From: Nemophila menziesii
Lineage: Eukaryota; Streptophyta; Magnoliopsida; Boraginales; Hydrophyllaceae
Assembly (NCBI GenBank): GCA_029959085.1
Contig: JARWIR010000010.1
Coordinates: 31,736,731 to 31,800,730 of the forward strand
Direction: 5' to 3'
DNA length: 64,000 nt
Positions 1 through 10,365 of the stretch are shown here, one piece after another. Position 1 is the first letter of the stretch. Each line of letters begins with the position of its first letter. The notes below the pieces were generated by a model. The model was given only the letters and a program-made list of their open reading frames with translations, ran no database searches and was not told the origin of the DNA. Made by a program: the position numbers and the translations under genes.

Positions 1-2
1 AG

Positions 3-734
3 AATTGGAGAAGATGTTTACCACACAGTACATATATACATGTTTGGATTCTTATTGATTATGGAGTTAGAAATAAAACGATCAATTTCAAATTGGTCTG
101 GATAAAGACAGAGGAATCTCGATCTCTTATATGGTGGATTGATCTCAATAGATGGAGCATGGTGGTTCATCAATTAATGGATTGGGCTTTTTGGGCCAAT
201 TCTTGTTATTCGTTTATTAGGAAAAACCAACGGTCTAGGTTAAGCAGGGGTAGACAGGATAAGGGCATAAAAGGGACGGTGGTGTTTTTAGGAGAAGGTG
301 GTAGCACGAGAGAGGAGGATGCTGGGGTTGGCAAAAGCCGGGTAATGAAAAGGGTATTGAACGGCAGAGAAGAATCAAATGATGCTGGTATAGCTATGGA
401 AATGAAACTTCAGTTCTATGGGACGGTTTTACTATATTGGGGGATGGTAGGGAAAAGAATTACTGGGATTGATAGTAAAACTAATATAGTTCATGAAAAA
501 GGAAGATGTAAGAGATCTGTTAAAGAAATTAGAGTAAAATACAAATGGGTCAAAGGTGGGGGAAAAAAGTTACAGAATCTGTCAAATCACATTAGCATAT
601 GGAAAAACGAATTAAGGATGATATTTAGAGTAGATAAAATTGTGTGCTTCTATGAAATGGGAAGATCATTTAGTATTCAATTATGCTGGAATAATGGAGG
701 CGGCAACTCCAAAAAAGCCGTGAAGTTCAAATGA
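3..734 (+). CDS. LINE ORF1, C-terminal part (partial at left edge)
   Basis: The frame is open from the first bases of the window to a TGA at 732-734. The visible part resembles the tail of plant L1 ORF1 proteins, which bind element RNA: a conserved WILIDYGVRNKTINFKLVWI stretch (about 51-110) and then a basic, low-complexity region rich in R, K and G. I see no CCHC knuckle here; it may lie upstream or be absent. The stop overlaps the ORF2 start in an ATGA arrangement (731-734), which suggests coupled translation of the two frames (inference). An internal ATG at 93 is unlikely to be the true start because conserved sequence precedes it. Confidence 0.7.
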   Translation, partial: NWRRCLPHSTYIHVWILIDYGVRNKTINFKLVWIKTEESRSLIWWIDLNRWSMVVHQLMDWAFWANSCYSFIRKNQRSRLSRGRQDKGIKGTVVFLGEGGSTREEDAGVGKSRVMKRVLNGREESNDAGIAMEMKLQFYGTVLLYWGMVGKRITGIDSKTNIVHEKGRCKRSVKEIRVKYKWVKGGGKKLQNLSNHISIWKNELRMIFRVDKIVCFYEMGRSFSIQLCWNNGGGNSKKAVKFK

Positions 735-3700
735 CGACCTTGTTTTGGAATGTTCAGGGAATTCGAGCGCCCTTAACATTGACAAGAATCAGCTCGATGA
801 TAGCTCAGTTTCGTCCTAGTGTGGTGGCCTTTTGTGAAACGATGTTGAAAGAGGTGGATTCTCGGGAAGTGGTGGCACGTTTTGGTTACAACAACTCCTT
901 TTTTGTTGAACCCTCCGGAAATTCCTTCCATTCTGGAGGGTTCATGGTTTTGTGGCACTCTAATGTGTTTCTTAATGTTATTTTTAGTTGTGATTCTTAT
1001 GTTATTGCCTTAGTTACTGAACTGTCATTTTCATACTATATGATATTCTTACATGCCCCTAATGATTTCAATAAAAGAGTAGAGACATGGAATGAAATAA
1101 CAAAATGGAGTGAGGGAATTAAGGAACCATGGATGATTTTAGGTGACTTTAATGAGATACTTAACATTACGGAGAAACAAAGCAAAAACCAAGCTAATAT
1201 AAACCATATAAACACTTTCTTAGACTTTACTCATAATAATTCATTAGCAGAGATAAATTCTAACGGTTGTTTTTTCACTTGGTCTAACAGGATGGAAGGG
1301 GAAAAGAATGTCAAAACAAGGATCGATTGAGGAATGGCAACCTACGAATGGATGGAGAAGTTTCCGAGATCACAAATATATATACCTCCAGCAATAGGGT
1401 CAGATCACTCCCCCCTACTTCTCCATTTTGATATGAGTATGAAAATAGGAATAAAATACTTTAAATTCGAGACGAGATGGTTAGATAATAATAATTGCAA
1501 AGATATAATAGACAATAGTTGGAAAATTCCCCATGACATGATCCCCATACCTAACTTTATAAAGAAAAGAGAATTTACAAAAAAAGAACTAACTAAGTGG
1601 AGCTCGAAATACTTTAGGAATCACGAAAAAACAATTAAGGCCCTTCAAGATAGACTTATAAAAATTAATAGTACTAAAGAGGATAGAGATACTTCTAAAG
1701 AAGAAAATGATATTAAAGAACAAATAAAGATAGAATATGATAAAGAAGAAAAATATTGGTGTGATAGAGCCAGACAGAACTGGCTCATTTATGGTGATAA
1801 AAATACGAAATTTTTCCACTTAGCTACGATAAAACGTAGAAAACAAAACCGAATTACCAGAATTAAAAACACGAATGGAGATTGGACCGATGATTCAGAG
1901 GACATTAAAAATTGTTTTCAGAGTTATTATAAGGACCTATTTAAAGAAAACATAGGTATAGAAGAAGATATGGGTAAAGCAATCAAATTTATTAAACCCC
2001 GAGTTACTAGTAACATGAATGAGGAATTAACAAAGAAACCAACGATGGAAGAAGTAGAAAGAGCTATTATGGAATTATCAGCTTCAAAAGCACCTGGACC
2101 AGACGGACTCAACGGTAAGTTTTACAAAGAATTTTGGGATATTATTAAGGTAGATGTGCTACAGATTATTGAGGATTTTTTTGAAAATAACTGTTCAGTT
2201 GAAACGATTAACGATACACTGATTACATTGATCCCGAAAGGAACGATACAAGAAAATTTAGGAGACTTTAGACCGATATCATGTGTTAATTTTATCTATA
2301 AAATCATTACAAAAATTCTATCGAATCGCTTAAGAGAGATTATGAATAGTATAATATCCCCTACGCAATCGGCTTTCATTAAAGGTCGGGCGATTCAGGA
2401 TAACATTATTATAGCACAAGAGATATCGTTTTTTATGAGCAGGAAAGGGAAGAACAAAAAACATATGGCAGCAATAAAAATTGATATGGCAAAGGCTTAC
2501 GATCAGGTAAGATGGGATTTTCTTTTTAAGGTATTGGATAAATTAGGTTTTAGCGAAACTTGGATTAACTGGATTAGGAATTGTATCACCTCAGTTTCTT
2601 TTAATATTAATTTGAATGGAGAAAGACTCGCGAACTTTAAACCTGGTAGGGGTCTTAGACAAGGTGACCCCCTTTCACCCTTTCTTTTCTCTATTATGAC
2701 CGAATCCCTTATTTGTATTATCGACCATTACATAGACAACAATTTGATCAAAGGTATAAAAATTAATAGGAATTGCCCGACGATTTCTCACCTTCTATTT
2801 GCAGATGATTCTCTTTTCTTTCTTGAACTAGAGGACATGAATATGAACCATTTCAAAGAATGTTTAGATATCTATTGTTCGGGTTCTGGACAACAAATTA
2901 ATTTGCATAAATCAGCCATTCTTTTCAGCAAAGAAACACCAGATGATATTAAGAATGAAATAACTACAATAATGGACATTTCAGAAACAGAGGACCTGGG
3001 ATACTATCTAGGGATTCCACTGTGCCACAAAAGATCAAAGGTAGAATCTCTGGAATGGATAGCAAAGAGAGTGTTCAAAAATACGGAAGGATGGAAAGCG
3101 AAACTACTTTCAGAAGGTGGCAAAGAAGTACTTATTAAAGCCATACTTCAAGCCATACCTAATTATTACATGTCTATTTTCTCTTTTCCAATTAATTTTT
3201 GTAATAAACTAGTTTCAGCCATCTCTAATTTCTGGTGGAGTTCAGGTGAAAGAAACAGGATACATTGGGTTGCTTGGGAAAAGATTGCAGTAAGCAAACT
3301 CATAGGAGGATTGGGATTCAAAGATTTCAAAAAAATGAATACGGTCCTACTAGCAGCTCAAGCATGGAGACTAATGAACAACCCAGATAATTTAGCTGCA
3401 AGATTACTCAAAGGTATTTATTTCAATAAGTCTAACTTTATGAATTGTAAACTCAGACAAAGTAGGACATGGAGCTGGGCAAGTATTATAGAAGGTAGAG
3501 ACTTTATTAAGAAACACGGAATAAAGATGATAGGGAATGGAAAGGATACGAACATATGGAATGAAAGGTGGATAGATACAAAATGGGAATTAGAGAAACC
3601 GACAGGATCATGTATTATGAAAGTCAATGAACTAATGAAGAAAGATAAAGATGAATGGGATATGGAAACACTGGATAACCTTTTCCCGGCACCTATAATT

Positions 3701-4861
3701 CACCTCATCAAGAAAACAAAAATTAAAGAACATGGTATATATGACAAGTTTATTTGGCCTTTCTCCAAAGATGGAAATTACGATACGAAAACAGGTTACA
3801 AAGTAATGATAGAGGAGCAAAACAACAATAAAGCCACAACAATAGAAACTAGAGCAATGCAAGAATCGGAAATATGGAAAATTATATGGAAATCAAACAT
3901 TCCAAAGAAAATAAAATTATTTATGTGGCGACTAATTAACAACGCAATCCCGACCAGAGTTAATTTGTATAAAAGAAAATGCGCGGATGCCACAAACTGC
4001 CTATGGTGCAATCACGAGAAAGAAGATGTTGAACATATACTTCTTCATTGTACGATGTGCAAAGACATTTGGGCAGGATCTATTCTACAGATTAAAATAC
4101 TGGATGAACAGGACGATAAGATTGAAGATTGGTTTCTGAAGGTCATTAAATCTTACACAAAAGGGGGATGGGATGAGAATGTGGTACGAGATTTTTTAAT
4201 GATAAATTTGTGGAACATATGGAAGGCAAAGATGAAAGCTATACACGAGGGAACTGCAGCTGACGGAATGGGGATTAATATTGCATCAAAGAAACTTATG
4301 CAAGAAATTCACGGGATTAACTGGCTCAGAGAAGGTTATAAAGGACTCAATAACAGAGAAGAACCAAATAGGAACACAATTAATGAAGAACAGGAGCAGG
4401 ATATTACTTTATTTTGTGATGCATCTTTTTCAAACAAATGGGAACCTACGGGAATAGCAGTTGTTGGATTTCAAAAGGAACAAAGCATGCCCATCAAACA
4501 AAGTACTAGCATTGATTGCAATTCGGCCCTGGAAGGAGAAGCAGAGGCAGTTCTTAAAGCAACACGGATTGGAGCTTACTTCTCGGGGAAGAGAATATCA
4601 ATCCACTCAGATAACCTTGAGATTATTCAAGGTATAAAGCAGGTGTCAGCAGCTCGTTGGAATATCCAACCCATCCTACAAAAAATTATCCACAACGCTG
4701 AAGAGCTTGGGCAAGTTTCTTTCAAACACATCAGTAGAAAGCTCAACAGAAATGCGGATAAGTTGGCGAAGGAGGCTAGGCACGCGGCAACTTTTGTCAA
4801 TCGAAATACATTTAGTATTTTCGATTTGTCTTCGGCTTTTAGTAAGATAGGGATAGGATGA
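731..4861 (+). pseudogene. LINE ORF2 (endonuclease-RT-RNase H) with one in-frame stop
   Basis: One continuous frame interrupted only by TGA at 1328-1330. The N-terminal part (731-1327) is an exonuclease-endonuclease-phosphatase fold: WNVQGIR at the start, the catalytic CETML glutamate and ILGDFNEIL. The matching SDHSPLLLHF motif comes just after the stop, so the break falls inside the endonuclease. The main frame (1334-4861, 1175 aa) has reverse transcriptase with FADDSLFF (aspartates near residues 491-492), a zf-RVT region (about 846-913, with CLWC and HILLHC), and a plant LINE RNase H (about 1026-1150) keeping CDASF, GEAEA, HSDN and NRNADKLAKEA. The stop lies in a conserved RID-stop-GMA context and would be explained by CGA to TGA, a CpG deamination change (inference). 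Without readthrough the copy lacks a full endonuclease. Confidence 0.93.
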
Positions 4862-4877
4862 TTGGTTTGTTTATTTT

Positions 4878-4893
4878 GGGTGCTTAGGCACCC
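4878..4893 (+). promoter_or_regulatory. LINE 3' UTR stem-loop
   Basis: GGGTGC-TTAG-GCACCC forms a perfect 6-bp stem with a 4-nt loop, 17 bases after the ORF2 stop and 11 bases before the poly-A tract. Conserved 3' stem-loops are reported for plant L1-type LINEs as the recognition site of the cognate reverse transcriptase. The role here is inferred from position and structure. Confidence 0.7.
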
Positions 4894-5122
4894 TCCCAAT
4901 GTCCAAAAAAAAAATAATGCTTTCAACGGAACGTGTACAATAAACTTGTGCAAATATTGTGGATAATTAATTACTCCAAGGCTCTGACTTGAGGACATTT
5001 AAGAATTTTAGCACCACCTAATTTTATAGTAAACTATTTCTTTTTCTTTTTTTTTCTTTTCTTTTTTCATACATGAGAGGCTTAAAAAGCCATTAAAAAA
5101 ATTACAAATAAAACAAACATTC

Positions 5123-6180
5123 TTAACGAGCTTCCAGCACAACTCTAGCAGTTGTGCATTCATTTCTATCTCTAGTTATTAAATTCCAAATAAAATCAGG
5201 AGGATCCATAAAATCCAATGATTGAGTTTGTAATTTCGTTCCTTCCTTGGCTAACTTATTCGCGCAAAGGTTTGCTTATCTAAATATATGAATGAGTTCT
5301 AACTTCGGATGACATCTCAACATATAGCGACACTCACTTATAATTGAAACATAGTGACTTCCTAAACTCCCACCGCCCTTCACTAGCGCACGAAGCTCCT
5401 TCGAATCTGTTTCAATACACAAGTCTTTATAACCCTTATTAATAGCCCACCTTAATCTGAAATGTAATGCAAAAATTTCAGACACAGTAGGTGAATCAAC
5501 TAGGCACGAACCAATAAAACCAGCGATGCATGACCCGTTCTTGTCCCTAACTATACCCCCTATTCCAGCCAATCTTTTATCGGTGGTAAAGCTTCCATCA
5601 ATATTAAGTTTAAGACCCTCAAGGGGCTTAACCCATTTAACCATAATATTCCTGGCTAACTTGATTAAACCTCCATATATACTTTTTCCCATGCTAGGAT
5701 GAAATTACTAGCTAGAGAAAGTATATCCCTTCTAAGTTCTAACATATGAGGTAAATTTGTAATCTCATTGAATAATAACTAACTGTAGTTGGTCCATATT
5801 ACCCACATAGCAGTCGCGAAGATAAATGGCCAAACTATACCCGCAAAACTTGCCTTTGAAGAAAGATGCGCTTCAAGCCAACTTTTAACGGAAAAATAAT
5901 TGCATAAAGGCCCCCGATTCCTTGTTCCTTCCTGTAATTCAATAGCAGTGATTGTACCAGTCTCCCTTTCACGGTTCAGCAACCACATTTTGTTTAATTC
6001 CAGCAGCGAATTTTGATCACTAGCGCTCATTCCTTGCAGCTCCGATGATTCCAATTCCTTGCCAAACTGCCGCCGCTCCATACTCCTTGCAGCTCCCTGT
6101 CCATCTGTCATGACTTCAGCGAAGACACGAGCTACCGCAGCTGACTCAACTCCAGTGCAATCACGAACTACCGCAGTACT
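5123..6180 (-). pseudogene. Decayed LINE ORF2 C-terminus (RNase H and linker)
   Basis: Reads leftwards. The upstream part (6180-5779) ends in SKASFAGIVWPFIFATAMW, a typical plant LINE linker between zf-RVT and RNase H, and then meets a stop. The RNase H part (5692-5123) has LNIDGSFTTDK, AGIGGIVRD, ETDSKEL and, after a TAA at 5276-5278, ANLCANKLAKEGTK, ending at TAA 5123-5125. A frame change near 5690 and at least two stops make it nonfunctional. The first 60 or so residues (MTDGQGAARSME onward) do not resemble zf-RVT and could come from another sequence joined on. A long polypyrimidine tract (5036-5066) lies beyond the 3' end and may be its poly-A tail. Confidence 0.8.
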
Positions 6181-6559
6181 TCAAAGTATTAAGGGCAAAG
6201 AAAATAATAAGTTTCCAACATAATTTCGCTCAAGCAAAAAAATGTTTTCTCTCCAAAAAACCTCTCTTCCCTCTTTCAAAACTTCCTAAAAACTATCCTA
6301 AACTTTTACAAAAACACCATTGAATCTCTTCTTTCAACTTCACAGCCATCACTTCCGATTTGTTTCTCCTTCCTTTTCCTGTTTTCATCCTTCAAAATAC
6401 ATGTTTCTTCCCTGTTTCTTCTCAATTTTCCTCACTCTTTTTTCACTCCAGTATCCTCTTCAAAACTTTTTTCTGCCTCATTTATTACTTCAACCTTTAA
6501 GTCTTTAATACCATCAATCATTGGCATTTAATCCCGCACAATGAACACCACATAATCCT
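6181..6559. other. CT-rich stretch with no gene
   Basis: AT-rich DNA that becomes strongly C- and T-rich on the plus strand (about 6240-6500). Small open frames here are low complexity and resemble no protein I know. It lies between the LINE remnant and the point where LTR similarity begins. Confidence 0.5.
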
Positions 6560-7791
6560 GAATTTCACCACCCACGACCACAAATCACCTTATATCTCAA
6601 AATCTGTGTGGAATTTGGAGAAACGGTCAAGAGAAAAGTTGAATATCTTTCTGAGACGATGAATTTCGACTACTCATATACATCAAACGGATAAGTATTG
6701 AAGCAGTTAGGACCAAACCAAAAACGGGTCTAATTCCATGTTTTAGGGTTACGAATTTGTGTTGGGCTTGGAGTCCACTACTTACCTTCTCCTGCAAGAA
6801 AACGAATTAGGGTTCCTAAACACCTATAAATACACCCTTATACCATTATAAACATGTCCTTGCTCAGTTTTAAGCTTAGGCTTAGTCCTTTACTTGTATT
6901 TTCTCAGTTTTAAATAATAGCTTAGTCCTTTAATTTAATAATCATCCTTAGAATCAAACTATTCATCCAAGAAGCAAGTTGACCTCTAGAGGAAGACAAG
7001 AAGCACGAAGTTGGAGAGTGACAAACTCCTCTTCTACATCCCACCTTCTCTATATTTAGGGTAGTTAGCTATAGATTTGTGGCTTCACCATATTTCTAAA
7101 CTTTTATTTTGTAAGTTTACTTTTAATTGTTGGGTTATTATTTTGTCTTTAATTCATTAATACTATTTGTTATTTTAATTGATTGAGTTTGGCGTATATT
7201 ATTATTATGTGTTTTGACTTATTGTTACAACCCTAGATTTGGCCAATCTTAGGATTATTCTTAGTTATTGACAACACCACATAATCGTCTAGTTTTGATC
7301 CTTTGCCTAACTAGATAGCCATAAAGGTTTGATTTTATCACCAATTAGTACTCAGACATCCTTGGTAGTGGAGAAGTTGCTCCTAAGCCTAATAGAGGCT
7401 AGGTAGAATTTAGAATCCTGGTTAATATATAATGCTTAATCTATGACAGGTTAGAATAACAACTTAGTAAAATAGACTCATATTAGTGACCCTAATCTAT
7501 TAGACTTACATTCATATTTATTTATCTGCATTCTTATTTATTATTTCTCATCAAATAGTTATTCATATTACTTTATCTTTTTATATTTTATTCTAAAACA
7601 TCTAAATTCATCTATGCTTGTTAAACATGAGTAGATCTAACAGATCAAATCCCTGCGAACGAACTTGACTTATTATTAAAACTTGCAAACGATCTGTGAT
7701 ACTTGCAGTGAGTTTCGTGGTTCTCAAGGGTGCGTGCTCTTTATTATTATCTTTATTTATCTATTATTTTATCACACCTTTGCCCCCACCA
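6560..7791 (+). repeat. 5' LTR of Athila-like element (5' end missing)
   Basis: Recognised by alignment by eye with the LTR at 35183-36872. Shared stretches include AAACGGATAAGTATTGA, AGGGTTACGAATT and the TATA box region CACCTATAAATACACCC (TATAAATA at 6825-6832). It ends in CACCA just before the primer-binding site. The first 400 bases or so of the full LTR are missing, so the left boundary is approximate. Confidence 0.7.
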
Positions 7792-7797
7792 AGTTTT

Positions 7798-7815
7798 TGG
7801 CGCCGCTGCCGGGGA
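7798..7815 (+). other. Primer-binding site of Athila-like element
   Basis: TGGCGCCGCTGCCGGGGA begins 6 bases after the LTR end. It complements a tRNA 3' end (reverse complement ends in GCGCCA). The same motif is the Athila/Tat-type site, usually assigned to tRNA-Asp. Confidence 0.8.
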
Positions 7816-7918
7816 TTAATCTTTAAGTTAAATCTATTTTGTGTTTATTTAGTGTAGAAGTTTTTATTTGTTTTCAGTTTTACGCTTTCTTTTTGTTTTA
7901 GTCTTTTTCAGGTTTCAG

Positions 7919-9219
7919 ATGGCTAATCAACGGTTAGAGCTAGGTTTTCCTAGTCAATTTCGAGTTCAACGCATTGAGATTCGCGTCCTAAATATCCAAG
8001 CTGTTAGATTTAAGCCTGATCCTGATTTAATTAATCAATTCGCGAGCTATGGGAAATACAATGGTGATACAAATCAAGATCCGGTCAGATCTGTTCAGAA
8101 ATTCATGCAATTCTGTGATGTCTACATTAATGAAGGTGTTACGCAAGAACATATGTATTATTTAATGTTTTAATTTTTCTTGACCGGGAAAGCGAGCGAT
8201 TGGTTAGATGATCAACCTCCCGAGCTAATAACAAATTGGGACAAGCTTCAAGAAATATTCCTTGATAAATTTTATCCTACAAGTATGCGAGTGAAGGAAC
8301 TATTTGAGCCTATGAATTTCTTACAAGAAGACGGAGAGAGTGTTGGCGAAGCATGGACGAGATTTCAAAATATGTTGGCAAGATGTCCACTACATGGATA
8401 CACGCCACAATTACAATTATCCATGTTTTATAATTGACTCGATAGAGAGTCAAGGCTGAGAGCAGATGATATGGGTCGTGGTAATTTTGTCTCTATGGAT
8501 CCGAAAGAAGCAAAGAGTGGACAATCATTGAGACCGAAATAAGTTGGCCACAAGAACAAATTCCTACCACTAACGAAGAAGAAGAAGCGAGGATTTCAAG
8601 CTTGCAAGATCAAATACAACAACTCGCTATAACAGTTAAGGAAAGCATCCCAATGCCACCTCAACAGTTATACCTGCAAGAACAAGCATATGAAAATCAA
8701 GCTAAACAACCATCAGGCTACAGTGCGCACAATACAAGTCAAGCTCCATCACGTCCTCGAGAAGAAATCACTGAGTTAAAAGAGACTATTAGTCAATTCA
8801 TCAACTTCTCGAAGGAAAATATGAGCAGACTTGAATCAAAGATCGATGCATCAGTAGTGCAAAGCCTGCAACAACATAATCAAGATTTAAAACAACATAA
8901 TCAACTTTTAGAGAAGAATGTAATGCGGCTCACTACAATCATAGAACAAATGCAAAGTCAACTCCTACAATTGACCCAAGATACAACGTCTAACATGAAG
9001 AAGATCCAATACGTTGACGACAAGGTCAAGACTATTAGTCTTCAAGCTGAAAAGATGAAGGAAACGCTACCATATCCATCAAAAGGGGATGTTCTACCAA
9101 ACAAGTCAAACGTAAAACGGATGAACTTAGATGAGATAATTGTTGAAGATTGGGTGAAGTTGAACAAGGTGAGATTAAAAAGCCAAGAGTGGTTGATGAA
9201 CCAAGAATTGAAGAGATAA
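7919..9219 (+). pseudogene. Athila-like gag, broken
   Basis: The start is taken as the ATG at 7919. A retrotransposon gag domain is recognisable: FASYGKYNGDTNQDPV, TGKASDWLDDQPP, WDKLQEIFLDKFYP, EDGESVGEAWTRFQNMLARC. It is interrupted by TAA at 8171-8173, TGA at 8435-8437 and a frame change near 8520. The last part (8602-9219) is a glutamine-rich coiled-coil-like stretch with repeated QQHNQDLKQHNQ motifs. Gag would form the particle. It lies directly after the LTR and primer site, as expected. Confidence 0.85.
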
Positions 9220-10157
9220 ATAGAGCAAGACAGCCACCCATACATTGCTACTATCCCGCTTATCCAAAGCAGCAGCAACGGAAGTGTATTGAGGCGTTAA
9301 AACAAGTGAAAATTAACGTCCCTTTACTCGAAGCTATGGAAGGAAGGCGAAACTATGATTGATTCTTTATGGAGGCACTCTCCAATAAAGAAAGTTTCAC
9401 AAGATCCAAATCTGTGACACTCAATGAAGGGATATCAGCACAAGTTCAACAAAGATTACCACCGAAGCTTAAAGATCCTGAAGGTTTTAACCTCCCAATC
9501 AAAATAGGTGGAATATTTCATGGAAAAGCCATGTGTGATTTAGGGTCAAGTGTAAATATCATGCCCAAAAGTATATTCAAGAAGATTGGTATTAGTGATG
9601 CAAATCCGACATCCGTAATCTTACAACTTGCGGATCAGTCAACAGCAAAGCCGTGGGGAGTAATAGAGGATGTACTCGTCCAAATAGGTAACCTTGTTAT
9701 TCCAACGGAATTTATTATTCTTGATTATAAAGCAGATTAGAACGTCCCATTCATTCTTGGGCGTCCATTCCTAAACACCAGCGATACTATAGTGAATGTG
9801 AATGAAGGAACCGTGACTCTCCGTATTGAAGATAACTCTGAAACATTCTATGTTTCGGGGAAGAAGAAAAAGAAAAATGAGTCAAAAGAACTATATCCAA
9901 TCAGAGTTGTAACCAAGAAGCCAGAACCTGCAAGCCCTCAAGAAACCATGGAGAAAAACATTGAGTTTGGGGTAGGAGACGAGGTGGCATGGAAACCTCC
10001 CAGTCCCAAACATAACAGTTCTTGGAAGGGCCCATACATTATCTCGCAAATCATCTCAGAAGGAGTGGTCGAAATAAAAGCTATCAAAGGTTTCAAGCTC
10101 AAATTGGTAAGTGTTAATCATCTCACTCACTGTTGGGGAGGCTATAAACAGAAATAA
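9150..10157 (+). pseudogene. Retropepsin joined to integrase C-terminal tail
   Basis: One frame, shifted relative to gag, with stops near 9361 and at 9738-9740. The protease core reads CDLGSSVNIMPKSIFKKIG, then VILQLADQS, GVIEDVLVQIG and, after the second stop, ILGRPFL. The active-site DLGA of the family is DLGS here. From about 9900 the frame changes character to a pol C-terminal tail with GDEVAWKPPSP and WKGPYIISQII and ends KLVSVNHLTHCW. The missing middle (RT, RNase H, integrase core) would normally be over 2 kb. Because the frame runs through the joint, the deletion either kept frame by chance or is inherited in a non-autonomous lineage. Confidence 0.82.
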
Positions 10158-10365
10158 CCGAGGTAACTCGTCTAACTTTGGAAGACGTTAAACAAAAGTG
10201 CCCTCTGGGAGACATCCCATAGTAATGTTTTATGTTTTTATGTTTTTAGTTTTAGTTTAGTTTAGTGTTTTTTAGTTGATATTGTATATTTGAGAAAGGT
10301 ATTAGTGTTTTTGGATGTTAGGTATTAAAGAAATCGAGTTTGGGAAGCAAAAACGAAATTGGTAC

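Larger units (their letters stand above)
1..4914 (+). mobile_element. L1-like LINE retrotransposon, 5' end outside window
   Basis: Non-LTR retrotransposon with the plant L1 order: ORF1 end, then an ORF2 holding endonuclease, reverse transcriptase, zf-RVT and RNase H. A short 3' UTR follows with a stem-loop and ends in an A10 tract (4905-4914). The 5' end lies left of the window, so no target-site duplication can be tested. One in-frame stop in ORF2 is the only coding lesion I see, so this copy is fairly young or was recently a source copy. Confidence 0.93.
6560..10340 (+). mobile_element. Athila-like Ty3/gypsy element, internally deleted
   Basis: Order: partial 5' LTR, primer-binding site, gag, protease, then directly the extreme C-terminus of pol. 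Reverse transcriptase, RNase H and the integrase core are absent. The 3' noncoding part (10158-10340) has the hairpin-like CCCTCTGGGAGACATCCC that follows pol in Athila-type elements. No 3' LTR is seen: the sequence passes into the MULE near 10345. Family call rests on gag and protease motifs, the TGGCGCCGCTGCCGGGGA primer site and LTR similarity to 35183-36872. Confidence 0.82.
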
